Numbered from the stretch's first letter, positions 6,948 to 14,868 are shown. The stretch is DNA of 18,917 nt from Coriobacteriaceae bacterium (GCA_902363875.1 CABJBO010000034.1:1-18917), one strand, 5' to 3'. Notes: a model not told the origin generated them from the letters alone. A program made the numbers and translations.

Positions 6948-8864
6948 ATGGTCGCATTCGATCGCAATCCGCAAGACTTCAAGTATCTGCGTCTGCTGTC
7001 GAAACAATTTCCCACCGAGCAATCCGCGTTTACCGAGATCATCAATCTCTCGGCCATTCTCAACCTGCCCAAGGGCACCGAACATTTTATGAGCGACGTG
7101 CATGGCGAGTACGAAGCCTTTATGCACATCCTCAACAACTGCTCGGGCGTCGTGCGCGAGCATGTCGACGAGATCTTTGGCGACACGCTCACCTTTGACG
7201 AAAAGGGCGAGCTGTGCACGCTCATCTACTATCCGCGCGAGAAGATCGACCTGGTCCGCAGCCAGCGCGAAGACTCGCCCACCTGGTACAAGACGATGCT
7301 TGATCAGCTCATCATGGTTGCCCGCTCGCTTTCGAGCCGCTATACGCGCTCCAAGGTGCGTAAGGCCATCCCACGCGATTACGCCTACATCATCGACGAG
7401 CTGCTACACACGCATCCGGACGAGAACAACTATCGCGTGCGCTATCACGAGCGCATCGTGGAGTCCATACTGGAGACCGCCAGCGCTGACGACTTTATCG
7501 AGTCGCTTGCCTCGCTCATCAAGCGCCTGGCCGTCGACCACCTGCACTTGGTGGGCGACATCTTCGACCGCGGCGGCGGCGCGGCCAAGATTATGGACCG
7601 CCTGCTCACCTACCATTCGCTCGACATCCAGTGGGGCAACCACGACCTGCTGTGGATGGGCGCTGCGGCCGGTGAGCCCGCCTGCATCGCCACGGTGCTG
7701 CGCAACAACCTACGCTACGACAATTACGAGATCCTCGAGAACGACTACGGCATCTCGCTGCGCGAGCTTGTTGCCTTTGCCGATGCCACCTACACCGCCG
7801 GTGAGCCCATCACCCCGCTGATCAAGGCCATCAACGTGCTGCTCTTTAAGCTCGAGGGCCAGATTATCCAGCGCCACCCCGAGTTCGATATGACCGACCG
7901 CCTGCTGCTCGACAAGATCGATCACGACGCCGGCACGGTCACGCTCGCCGACGGCAGCGTGTGGCCGCTCACGACCAACGACTTCCCCACCGTCGACCCG
8001 ACGGACCCCTATACGCTCACGTCTCAGGAGCAGCACATCATCGACAAGCTCGTGTCCGAGTTTGTCACCGCCGATCACCTGCATCGCCATATCGATTTCC
8101 TCTATTCCCACGGCTCGATGTACAAGGTCGCCAACGGCAACCTGCTGTTCCATGGCTGCGTGCCGCTCAACGAAGACGGCACCTTTAGCAGCATGAACTG
8201 CCTGGGCACCTGGCACGCTGGCCGCGATTATCTCGATTTTTGCGACCACATCGCCCGCCGCGCCTGGCGCGTGGGCGACCGCGACGCCCTCGACTGGATG
8301 TGGTACCTGTGGATTGGCTTTAACTCACCCGCCAGCGGACGCCTGGTGCGTACCTTTGAGCGCGCCTATATCGCCGATAAGAGCACCTGGGTCGAGCCGA
8401 TGGACCCGTACTTTACGCTTACCAAGTCGCCCTCGGTCTGCGATGACATCATGCGCGAGTTTGGCGTCGTGCCCATGGCATGCTCACCGACCGGTCACAT
8501 CATCAACGGCCACACGCCCGTTAAAACCACCAAGGGCGAGCAGCCCATCCGCGCCGAGGGCAAGCTGCTGGTCATCGATGGCGGATTCTGCCGCGTTTAC
8601 CATCCCAAGACGGGCATCGCCGGCTACACGCTTATCTCGAGCTCGCGAGGGTGCCGCCTCAAGTCGCACCAGGCCTTTACCACCGTTGCCGAGGCGCTCA
8701 CCCGCAACATCGATATCGAAAGCGAGACCAACCGCTTTGACGAGGCCGACCGCCGCCGCATGGTGAGCGACACCGATACCGGCGCCAAGATCCGCAGCCA
8801 GATCCAGGACCTACGCCAACTGCTCGATGCATATAGAAACGGTGCTATCGAGGAGCGCGCCTAG
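6948..8864 (+). CDS. fbp: Class III fructose-1,6-bisphosphatase
   Basis: The 638-residue product matches the Firmicutes-type (class III) FBPase in length and motifs. It hydrolyses fructose 1,6-bisphosphate to fructose 6-phosphate in gluconeogenesis, in the cytoplasm. The calcineurin-like metal-binding motifs are all present: SD50VH52GEYEAF, GD204IFD207RG, GN231H232D, and GHTPVK near the end. LPKGTEHFMSD is typical of the family. A TTG-initiated extension upstream is possible, but it overlaps the 6891-6920 dyad region. The ATG at 6948 has GGAAGGTG (6936-6943) at good spacing, so it is chosen. A GtrA gene follows 78 bases downstream. Regulation may involve the 10-bp dyad in the leader. Confidence 0.96.
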   Translation: MVAFDRNPQDFKYLRLLSKQFPTEQSAFTEIINLSAILNLPKGTEHFMSDVHGEYEAFMHILNNCSGVVREHVDEIFGDTLTFDEKGELCTLIYYPREKIDLVRSQREDSPTWYKTMLDQLIMVARSLSSRYTRSKVRKAIPRDYAYIIDELLHTHPDENNYRVRYHERIVESILETASADDFIESLASLIKRLAVDHLHLVGDIFDRGGGAAKIMDRLLTYHSLDIQWGNHDLLWMGAAAGEPACIATVLRNNLRYDNYEILENDYGISLRELVAFADATYTAGEPITPLIKAINVLLFKLEGQIIQRHPEFDMTDRLLLDKIDHDAGTVTLADGSVWPLTTNDFPTVDPTDPYTLTSQEQHIIDKLVSEFVTADHLHRHIDFLYSHGSMYKVANGNLLFHGCVPLNEDGTFSSMNCLGTWHAGRDYLDFCDHIARRAWRVGDRDALDWMWYLWIGFNSPASGRLVRTFERAYIADKSTWVEPMDPYFTLTKSPSVCDDIMREFGVVPMACSPTGHIINGHTPVKTTKGEQPIRAEGKLLVIDGGFCRVYHPKTGIAGYTLISSSRGCRLKSHQAFTTVAEALTRNIDIESETNRFDEADRRRMVSDTDTGAKIRSQIQDLRQLLDAYRNGAIEERA

Positions 8865-8942
8865 CTCCACCCGCGGGGATTGGCTAAACTTGCTGGGTTT
8901 GTCATCCCCACGGCGCCCCAGCGCCACCCTAAGGCAGGTACC

Positions 8943-9338
8943 ATGCAAAAGCTCCTTGCGCAGATTATGAAGTTTGGCGTCGTCGGCGTCATTGCCACGG
9001 TCATCGACTTTGGCATTATGAATCTGCTCCACTACGGTCTGGGCCTCAACATCCTAATCGCCAACACCAGCGGCTTTATCGTCTCACTCATCTTTAATTA
9101 CGTCGCCAGCATGAAGTACGTGTTTGCGCACAAGGAAGGCATAAGCCGCCGCCGCGAGTTCATTACCTTTGTCGTGCTGTCCGTGATCGGCCTGGCACTC
9201 AACGACGGTATCGTGTTGACACTCAACGCCGGCCTGGGCCTCGAGGCCAATATCGCCAAGATCTGCGCCACCGCGCTTGTCATGGTCTACAACTTTGTGA
9301 CCCGAAAGATCTTCCTGGAAGGCGATGAGACCAAGTAA
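8943..9338 (+). CDS. GtrA family membrane protein (first of a tandem pair)
   Basis: The 131-residue product has four predicted membrane segments and GtrA/DPMS family features: a KFGVVGVIATVIDFG first helix, a FNYVASMKYVF turn between helices 2 and 3, and a C-terminal FVTRKIFLEG. GtrA proteins are thought to move polyprenyl-linked sugars across the membrane, or to help glycosyltransferases decorate cell-wall polymers. A TTG start at 8880 is possible, but the added residues are not part of the family. The ATG at 8943 follows AAGGCAGG and is preferred. It shares KEG(I/M)SR(R/K)REF and LSVIGL(A/G)LND with the next gene, so the two are paralogues. No glycosyltransferase lies in the window. Confidence 0.92.
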   Translation: MQKLLAQIMKFGVVGVIATVIDFGIMNLLHYGLGLNILIANTSGFIVSLIFNYVASMKYVFAHKEGISRRREFITFVVLSVIGLALNDGIVLTLNAGLGLEANIAKICATALVMVYNFVTRKIFLEGDETK

Positions 9339-9363
9339 CTCGCAACCTTACAGCTTTACGATG

Positions 9364-9407
9364 CCCACGGATGACGCGCGTCGAGCGCTGTGTTGTTCGT
9401 GGGTTTT
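9364..9407 (+). terminator. Possible weak terminator after the first GtrA gene
   Basis: CCCACG (9364-9369) can pair with CGTGGG (9398-9403), followed by TTTT. The 28-base loop contains the self-complementary GACGCGCGTC. The large loop makes this tentative. Confidence 0.3.
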
Positions 9408-9420
9408 GCTCGTTTACGGG

Positions 9421-9459
9421 CAAATTTTCAACGTTTGCGGATTAGCTCTTGAAAATTTG
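9421..9459. repeat. Perfect 11-bp inverted repeat between the GtrA genes
   Basis: CAAATTTTCAA (9421-9431) and TTGAAAATTTG (9449-9459) are perfect inverted copies separated by 17 bases. The AT-rich arms stand out in the GC-rich surroundings. No U-run follows, so it is not a standard terminator. It may be an operator, part of a promoter region or a dispersed intergenic repeat. Confidence 0.6.
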
Positions 9460-9556
9460 GCGAGTTCGTATAGTTCTTGGCAAAGACCTTACGTTTCCCT
9501 TGCAAAAGCTCTAAAGTATCCTCTGCTCGATTTATCAACGCATTGGATGTGATTAC

Positions 9557-9964
9557 GTGCGCAAGGCACTGGCACAACCTCATACCAAGCAGTTCCTCAA
9601 GTTCGCTGTCGTGGGCCTTATCTCCTTTGGCATCGACTGGGGTATGCTCATTGCGCTCGTCGAGCTGTTTCACCTCGACTTTTTGATGAGCACCACGGTC
9701 TCGTTTACCACCTCCGTTGTGGTCAACTACTGGCTCAGCATGAAGTACGTGTTCGACCATCGCGAGGGCATGAGCCGCAAGCGCGAGTTCACGATCTTCA
9801 CTATCCTGTCGGTGATCGGCCTGGGCCTCAACGACCTGTACATGTTTGTGGGCGTCACGTTTTTGAGCATCGGCTACCAGGCCATGAAGGCCATCGCCAC
9901 GTTCCTCGTCACCTGGTACAACTACTTCAGCCGCCGCTTCTTCCTCGAGGGCGCACGGTCGTAG
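9557..9964 (+). CDS. GtrA family membrane protein (second of a tandem pair)
   Basis: The 135-residue product has four predicted membrane segments and the same family landmarks as the gene upstream: KFAVVGLISFGIDWG, VVNYWLSMKYVF, LSVIGLGLND and FSRRFFLEG. It starts with GTG. The nearest upstream ATG (9547) is out of frame, and the Shine-Dalgarno sequence is weak. A 218-base gap with an inverted repeat separates it from its paralogue, so it may have its own promoter. The likely role is in lipid-linked sugar translocation or cell-surface glycan modification, by family. It may work with its neighbour, possibly as a heteromer; that is a guess. A strong terminator follows. Confidence 0.92.
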   Translation: MRKALAQPHTKQFLKFAVVGLISFGIDWGMLIALVELFHLDFLMSTTVSFTTSVVVNYWLSMKYVFDHREGMSRKREFTIFTILSVIGLGLNDLYMFVGVTFLSIGYQAMKAIATFLVTWYNYFSRRFFLEGARS

Positions 9965-9990
9965 TCGATTCGCTATTTGCTTGAATGTAT

Positions 9991-10024
9991 AACCGGTTGG
10001 AATTCCCATTCCAACCGGTTTTTT
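9991..10024 (+). terminator. Strong rho-independent terminator after the second GtrA gene
   Basis: AACCGGTTGGAAT (9991-10003) pairs perfectly with ATTCCAACCGGTT (10008-10020) around a TCCC loop, running into TTTTTTG. This ends the plus-strand unit before the converging surface-protein operon. Confidence 0.95.
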
Positions 10025-10063
10025 GTTTGCCGAGAGACCCGGCGACCCAATCCCATTCGCATG

Positions 10064-10101
10064 AAAAACGAGCGGCCCGGATGTTTGTCCGAACCGCCCG
10101 T
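10064..10101 (-). terminator. Rho-independent terminator of the DUF4430 operon
   Basis: On the minus strand ACGGGCGGTTCGGA (10101-10088) pairs with TCCGGGCCGCTCGT (10081-10068), with three G-U wobbles and a 6-base loop, and runs into TTTTT. It lies 22 bases after the stop codon of the last operon gene. Confidence 0.85.
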
Positions 10102-10123
10102 CTGGCACGCTATGTCGAGGCCT

Positions 10124-11017
10124 CTAGCCTGTAACGTAATACCAGACCACGTTGTCGCCATTGGAGAGAACGTAGTTACTGCAGGCCGTCATGGGCGTTG
10201 TGCCGTTGACGGAGTACATCCAGCCGCTCGTGCCACCGTACTGCTTCTCGGCCAAACCACCAATCGCGGAGACATACGTGCCGTACGACGAGCCATGTGC
10301 GTTAACGGAAAGGCCCAGCGCGCACAGGGCATCATAGACGGTAGCGCCTTCGTTAAAGGTAAAGGTGCCACCAGAAGACACAGGATTGCCCACAGCGCTC
10401 GATGTGACCGAAACCGTCACTGTTACGTAGCTGGACTCCTGCGAGCCGCTCTGGCCGCCCGAGGAGGCGTTTCCACCATTAGAGGATGAGGCTCCATCAG
10501 ACGACTGGCCACCGCCAGACGCATTGGAAGTATCACCGGCTCCCGTATTTTGGGCAGCGGATTTATCGCCAGACTTCTTGCCGTCCTGGTCCTCGGACTT
10601 CTTGTTATCCGAGTTCTTGTCCGATTCCTTGTTTGAAGACTCGGAATCGTCCTTGGACTTGGACTCATCAGAATGCTTGGACTCATCTTTTGCGTCATTC
10701 GATGACTTGGAATCCTTGGAACTGGCCTCGTCCGAAGTCGTAGTCGAGCCAGACACCTTGGTGTCCTTGGTGACGACGCTCTCCCCCGTCACGGTCTGAA
10801 TGATCCAGTCGATGGACCAGGCACCGCTCTCGGAAGGATGGACGAAACCCAGCGAGACGACGATCAGAATGGTGCACGCGGCAGTCAGGACGCCGAGGAG
10901 CGTCTTGCGACGAGGGGCGGACGCCGCCGAAGCGGCGCCCTGTTGCTTTGCTTCGTCGAACTGAATGAACGAGGAATCTGGTTGCTTGGGGTCAGCGTCC
11001 TTGGATTTATTGGACAC
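10124..11017 (-). CDS. N-terminally membrane-anchored protein with one DUF4430 (transcobalamin-like) domain
   Basis: The 297-residue product has a cytoplasmic head of about 38 residues, one membrane segment (about 39-59), a linker of about 120 residues rich in S, K, D, N and G, and a C-terminal DUF4430 domain (about 195-297). The domain has YVTVTVSV, NEGATVYDALCALG, WMYSVNG and NGDNVVWYY, the usual family landmarks. DUF4430 (Pfam PF14478) is the transcobalamin-like C-terminal domain. The linker would carry the domain through the cell wall. A GTG at 11026 has no Shine-Dalgarno sequence. The GTG at 11017 is preceded by GGTGAGG at workable spacing, so it is chosen. It starts 9 bases after the stop of the upstream gene and is probably translationally coupled and under the same riboswitch. 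Corrinoid binding is inferred. Confidence 0.88.
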   Translation of the reverse strand: MSNKSKDADPKQPDSSFIQFDEAKQQGAASAASAPRRKTLLGVLTAACTILIVVSLGFVHPSESGAWSIDWIIQTVTGESVVTKDTKVSGSTTTSDEASSKDSKSSNDAKDESKHSDESKSKDDSESSNKESDKNSDNKKSEDQDGKKSGDKSAAQNTGAGDTSNASGGGQSSDGASSSNGGNASSGGQSGSQESSYVTVTVSVTSSAVGNPVSSGGTFTFNEGATVYDALCALGLSVNAHGSSYGTYVSAIGGLAEKQYGGTSGWMYSVNGTTPMTACSNYVLSNGDNVVWYYVTG

Positions 11018-11026
11018 AGCCCTCAC

Positions 11027-14000
11027 CTACCGACGTTTGGTGAACACGAACACGCCGACGATGGCGAGACCGATGACGCCGGCGGCAACGCCAACAATGG
11101 CGAGCGGGTTGGTGCCAGTCTCCTGCTCGGAAGCACCAGAGGACTTCTTAGCAGTGGTCGTGGAAGCAGCACCCGTATCGGACTTGGAATCGGACTTCTT
11201 GTCGGACTTGTTGTCCTTCTTGTCAGACTTCTTCTCGTCCTTCTTATCGGACTTATCGGTGTCCTTCTTGTCGGACTTGTTGTCCTTGGTCTCGGTCTTG
11301 GTCGACACCGTCGTCTTGGTCGTCGGCTTATGACCCGGGGCGATAGCGCCGCCGGCCTGCTGGCCCTTCGTGCCGGAGCCGGAACCCGTGCCCGTGCCAG
11401 CACCGGAACCGTTGCCAGCGCCACCGTTGCCACCATTAGTGCCAGAACCACCATTGCCGCCAGGGTTAACAGCATTCTTGGTCCACTTGGCATACAGCGT
11501 CAGATCGGCCGTCACCGGCATACTGAAGTCATACGCCTGCGTGCAAGCCTCATCGGTGAACCAACCGCCGAAAGTGTAGCCATCGCGCGTCGGATCGGCC
11601 GGCTTGACCAGCTTGCCGTCGGCCGTAGTCTGGAAGTCGACCTTAGAACCCTCGCCAGTCTCAAACGAGACCTTAACGCCACCACTCAGCTTGAAAAGCG
11701 TGCCGGAATCGTTGATGTAGTAGAGGTTACCCTTGGCATCGCAGGCAATCGGCGAGTCACAGTAATTGTTGTGTCCCGCTGCGCTAAACGCACCGGTCGC
11801 CTGTGCGTCACCCATCTTGTAGCGATACACGCCACCGCCCGAGGTGTAGTTCACATAGTCGGAAGTCGCACCATAGTTGACAGTGAAATAAACGTACGTG
11901 TCATCCGCCTGGACACTCACGAGCGGTGCGCCCTTAATGCCACCGGCAGGAAGCACGGAGCCATCGGCAGACGAAACCAACGTCGTAGCAAAGTCATTAT
12001 CAAGGTCGACAATCGCCAGCGCCGAACCGCCAGAAACCTCGCCACCGACAATCAGCTTATTGCCATACAGCGTGGGCATGCAGGCACAACCCGTAAGACC
12101 AAGATCGATGACGCGTTCTTCGGAAATGCGCGAAGAGGCCCTTGCGTTTGCGTCCGACAGTGCCAGCACGTGGAGCTTGCCGTCACGCGAGATCACATAG
12201 GCATGCTTGCCGTCTTTGGACAGTACACAGCTGGAGTTGACGATGGCACCAACCGAAACGCTGCCGAGCACATCACCCGTCGACTTGCTCAGCATCTCAA
12301 CGGTACCTGCACTCGTCGGAACCAGAATATAGCCGTCGCCCACTGTAGCGCTCGTCCAGTAGTAGCCCTCATCAGCATTAACATGCTGCCAAGAAACAGC
12401 GCCGGTCAGTATATTAATACGCGTCAGATGACCGTTATTGTACGTACTCGTTCCATAGTCGACATCAACGGTGCCAACGTAGAGATAGTTGCCATCGACC
12501 GTCAACTGGGAATTTGACTGGGCAGATTTGCTCACAGAGTCAGTGACCCAAACCGTCGTCAGCGTATCGGCCGTCAGAGCCTGGACCGCACCGCCGTCGA
12601 GCGGGACGATGACCAAGCCTTTCGTATAAATCGGACGCGTGGTGTAGCCAATCGCAGTCTGAAGGTTCGACTCGGCAAGCACCTTGCCCGACTCGGCGTC
12701 GATCTTAAGCAAACGCTTGTTCACGGCAAGGTAAACGTTGCCGTTCACGACAATAGGCTCGCTCGCATTGGGATACGTGGCGCCCGAGTAGGCCCTCCAA
12801 TCGAACGTCCAAGAGCTTACCAGCGCGCCCGTAGGTGTGGACACGTTCTTGACCACCGCATTGGAATTGCCACTCCAGTCGGCTTTCCAATCGGTCGGGC
12901 GCGAAGCGCTCGGATCGACTACGACTTCATCGGGATTAGGAACGGTGTCGCCAGGGGCGTAAGCCCAGACGATTTTGTCGCCCGACTTGAGCACGTAATC
13001 GCTATCGAGCTGAGGCCCGGGAACGCCGTTGACAAAGAACGACCATGCACCCGACAGCTCGGTGCCATCAAGCGGGGAGACAAGACTATGAACACCCCAA
13101 TAACCAAATTGGTCGTACATCTTGGACTCAATGCCAATGGCATCGAAGTAGGCAGCGGAAGCGTCCTTGATCGTCGTGCCCTCGACAAACACCTGCGTCG
13201 AAGGATCGGTCCAGCGCTGCGCCTTCTCATCCTTCTTACCGATGATCTCCATTGAAACGGAAACCTGGCCGGGCATGGTTCCATCAAAGCCATAGACCCA
13301 GGTAACCTTGTCCCCGGCCTTGAGTGTGTAATTGCCTGCGCCGACATTGGCCGCCTGACCGTTAACGAAGAACTGCCAGCATTTCCAAGTGTTTTCGTTA
13401 ACTTTCTCGCTCGAAAGCGTCACGGTCTTGTTGAACGGTGAAGTCAGCGACTCGAGATACCAGCCGTACGTGCCTTTCCCCGTTTTGGCGCCAATGCCAG
13501 CCTTTTTAAAGGCCTGCTCGGAAAGATCAGCAGCGGTCGCGCCCTCTTCCACCAAAGCTGTCGTGGGCTGCGCCCATGTCTGCTGAGCACCCGAGGTGTC
13601 CTGGCCGATAACGGTGCAGCTAACGGAAATCTGATTGGCGGGTGCGGGGTCGCCGTACTTCGAGTAGCACCAGACGACGGAGTCGCCGTCCTTGAGCGTG
13701 TAGCCGCCCGCGCCGACCGCGGAGGCGCTGCCGTTGACGAACAGCTGCCAGTACGCGCCGGTCGCCGGGTCGTAGGCGAGCGTGCGGCCCGCGTCGAAGG
13801 GCGACGTGATCGAGTTGAGCGCCCAGCCCCAGGAGCCGTTGGGGTCGTAGTCGGCTTTGAGGCCGGCCTGCTTGAAGAGCTGCTCGGAGAGGTCGGCCGC
13901 GGTCGAGCCCTCCTTCAGAGCGATCTGCTGCGCGGCGGCCCAGGTCTGCTGGGCGCCCCCGGCGTCGGTGCCGACGACGGAGCACGTGGCCGCGACCTCT

Positions 14001-14518
14001 TGGCCTGCGGCTTCGGTAGGCTGAGATTCAGCCTCATCGGAAGCGGCTACAACACTTTTGACGTTCTGTTCGGATGAATCCGGCGAAGCAGTAGAAGCCT
14101 CGGCTGCAACAGAATCGTCCGACGCTACGCCGTTGCTATCTGCGGCATTCGTCGAAGCGCCATCGTTAACCGACGCATCGCTCGCGTTAGAGCCGGTTTC
14201 AGAAACGACACCGTCGGCAGCACCGCCCGCAAGCGCTGCGTCCTCGCCCGGCGTCGCAGCCTGAGCCACAGCCTCGGCAATGCCCTCGGCGCCCTCGGCC
14301 CACAGCTGAGCCGGCGTGGTGCCAAAGGCCATCGCGAAGGCCAGGAATGCCACCAGGCCGCGCTTAGCGACACCGCGTGCAATCGCGCCACGGCGATGCA
14401 ACGAGGCGCGCTCACGCTCGTCCTCAAACATATCCATTTGTCCCCCATTGTCTGTACTTGGATCGTTGCCTTGAGGCTGCCCCACGTCATCGCGCATGTT
14501 GCGCCCGAGTTCCCCCAT
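11027..14518 (-). CDS. Large surface protein: three DUF4430 domains, beta-propeller, InlB-type repeat, C-terminal anchor
   Basis: The 1163-residue product has these parts. Residues 1-50 are cytoplasmic, then a signal segment (about 53-74, LVAFLAFAMAFG then AQLWA). An acidic S/D/A-rich spacer runs to about 175. Three DUF4430 domains follow (about 177-296, 297-418 and 419-529), each with (F)FVNG and a GDxxxW motif. Residues about 540-947 form a PQQ/WD-like beta-propeller of repeated blades (for example LLKIDAESGKVLAES and LTRINILTGAVSW). A Listeria-Bacteroides repeat (GYTFGGWFTDEAC...LYAKWTK) comes next, then G/N- and K/D-rich linkers. The C-terminal membrane segment (about 1139-1160) ends in KRR, and no LPxTG motif precedes it. 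The start at 14518 follows GGGGGA; a longer frame would run into the riboswitch. Three DUF4430 domains behind a B12 riboswitch suggest corrinoid capture (inferred). Confidence 0.9.
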   Translation of the reverse strand: MGELGRNMRDDVGQPQGNDPSTDNGGQMDMFEDERERASLHRRGAIARGVAKRGLVAFLAFAMAFGTTPAQLWAEGAEGIAEAVAQAATPGEDAALAGGAADGVVSETGSNASDASVNDGASTNAADSNGVASDDSVAAEASTASPDSSEQNVKSVVAASDEAESQPTEAAGQEVAATCSVVGTDAGGAQQTWAAAQQIALKEGSTAADLSEQLFKQAGLKADYDPNGSWGWALNSITSPFDAGRTLAYDPATGAYWQLFVNGSASAVGAGGYTLKDGDSVVWCYSKYGDPAPANQISVSCTVIGQDTSGAQQTWAQPTTALVEEGATAADLSEQAFKKAGIGAKTGKGTYGWYLESLTSPFNKTVTLSSEKVNENTWKCWQFFVNGQAANVGAGNYTLKAGDKVTWVYGFDGTMPGQVSVSMEIIGKKDEKAQRWTDPSTQVFVEGTTIKDASAAYFDAIGIESKMYDQFGYWGVHSLVSPLDGTELSGAWSFFVNGVPGPQLDSDYVLKSGDKIVWAYAPGDTVPNPDEVVVDPSASRPTDWKADWSGNSNAVVKNVSTPTGALVSSWTFDWRAYSGATYPNASEPIVVNGNVYLAVNKRLLKIDAESGKVLAESNLQTAIGYTTRPIYTKGLVIVPLDGGAVQALTADTLTTVWVTDSVSKSAQSNSQLTVDGNYLYVGTVDVDYGTSTYNNGHLTRINILTGAVSWQHVNADEGYYWTSATVGDGYILVPTSAGTVEMLSKSTGDVLGSVSVGAIVNSSCVLSKDGKHAYVISRDGKLHVLALSDANARASSRISEERVIDLGLTGCACMPTLYGNKLIVGGEVSGGSALAIVDLDNDFATTLVSSADGSVLPAGGIKGAPLVSVQADDTYVYFTVNYGATSDYVNYTSGGGVYRYKMGDAQATGAFSAAGHNNYCDSPIACDAKGNLYYINDSGTLFKLSGGVKVSFETGEGSKVDFQTTADGKLVKPADPTRDGYTFGGWFTDEACTQAYDFSMPVTADLTLYAKWTKNAVNPGGNGGSGTNGGNGGAGNGSGAGTGTGSGSGTKGQQAGGAIAPGHKPTTKTTVSTKTETKDNKSDKKDTDKSDKKDEKKSDKKDNKSDKKSDSKSDTGAASTTTAKKSSGASEQETGTNPLAIVGVAAGVIGLAIVGVFVFTKRR
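13633..13990 (-). other. High-GC cassette encoding the first DUF4430 domain
   Basis: Counting 13681-13980 by hand gives about 73% GC. The corresponding 300 bases of the next domain (13321-13620) give about 57%. The edges of the GC-rich block coincide with the limits of the first DUF4430 domain. The reading frame is intact and the protein motifs are normal. This fits replacement of one domain by recombination with a higher-GC relative or paralogue. Confidence 0.65.
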
Positions 14519-14580
14519 CGGGGTCCCCCTTCCCTCCAGAGCCCTATGCACACCGGCGGCATACGCCGCAGCCGCATGCA

Positions 14581-14753
14581 AGATGGGAGGCGATCCGACT
14601 TAACCTTAACGACTCAGGCACGTCGTCCGATCTGCGACGCGAACATCCCGAGCCAAGAGGAATTACGGTTACTGGTACAGCCGGGGACTTGCACCCCGAT
14701 TCTCCCAAACGCGCAGGAAAACCGCGCATTCGTGCGTCTCCGCACCACCATCT
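14581..14753 (-). promoter_or_regulatory. Cobalamin (B12) riboswitch aptamer upstream of the DUF4430 operon
   Basis: On the minus strand the conserved core is visible. GGGAGAATCGGGGTGCAAG opens it, a P5-like CGGGG/CCCCG stem follows, and then GGCTGTACCAGTAACCGTAA, which aligns with the btuB-type core (GCTG..C.G.A.CGGTAA). A B12-box-like AAGTCGGATCGCC lies at 14603-14591. The element is closed by AGATGG (14753-14748) pairing with CCATCT (14586-14581). A GTGCG/CGCAC hairpin lies near the 5' end. Cobalamin riboswitches shut off downstream expression when adenosyl- or methylcobalamin is plentiful. The SD-like GGGGGA of the surface-protein gene is followed by CCCCgATGGGG, which can pair across the start codon. 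No U-run is seen, so control is probably at translation. Confidence 0.82.
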
Positions 14754-14762
14754 AGGCCATCG

Positions 14763-14791
14763 ATTATTACCGTCAAAATGTTATCACGCAA
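14763..14791 (-). promoter_or_regulatory. Promoter of the riboswitch/DUF4430 operon
   Basis: On the minus strand TTGCGT (14791-14786) and TAATAA (14769-14764) are separated by 16 bases. Reading the -10 as AATAAT gives 17. Transcription would begin near 14756, just before the first base of the riboswitch closing stem. The -35 overlaps the T-run of the terminator of the gene upstream. Confidence 0.55.
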
Positions 14792-14817
14792 AAGGGCCTC
14801 GCACGCAGGCGAAGCCC
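14790..14817 (-). terminator. Rho-independent terminator of the UbiB-like gene
   Basis: On the minus strand GGGCTTCGC (14817-14809) pairs with GCGAGGCCC (14802-14794), with one G-U pair and a 6-base loop, followed by TTTT. It separates the UbiB-like operon from the riboswitch operon. Confidence 0.8.
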
Positions 14818-14868
14818 AAGGTAAAAGCTATTGTTTGCGATAGGAAAATGCGGTGACGGTCGCGGCCT

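Noticed and set aside
10550..10740. Repetitive S/K/D codon tract as a phase-variation or CRISPR-like repeat
   Set aside because: The repeats are irregular at nucleotide level and reflect a low-complexity protein linker; no homopolymer or constant-length unit is seen.
10850..10910. Possible lipobox (TAAC) in the N-terminal hydrophobic segment of the second DUF4430 protein
   Set aside because: The hydrophobic stretch continues past the cysteine and follows a 38-residue cytoplasmic head, so a plain membrane anchor fits better than a lipoprotein signal.
10838..12517. 559-codon plus-strand open frame over the DUF4430 operon
   Set aside because: It is antisense to well-supported domains and crosses two genes; no ribosome binding site or family features.
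14519..14581. Extended N-terminus of the large surface protein (start at 14581)
   Set aside because: The extension begins at the closing stem of the riboswitch and lacks a ribosome binding site; the ATG at 14518 is better placed.
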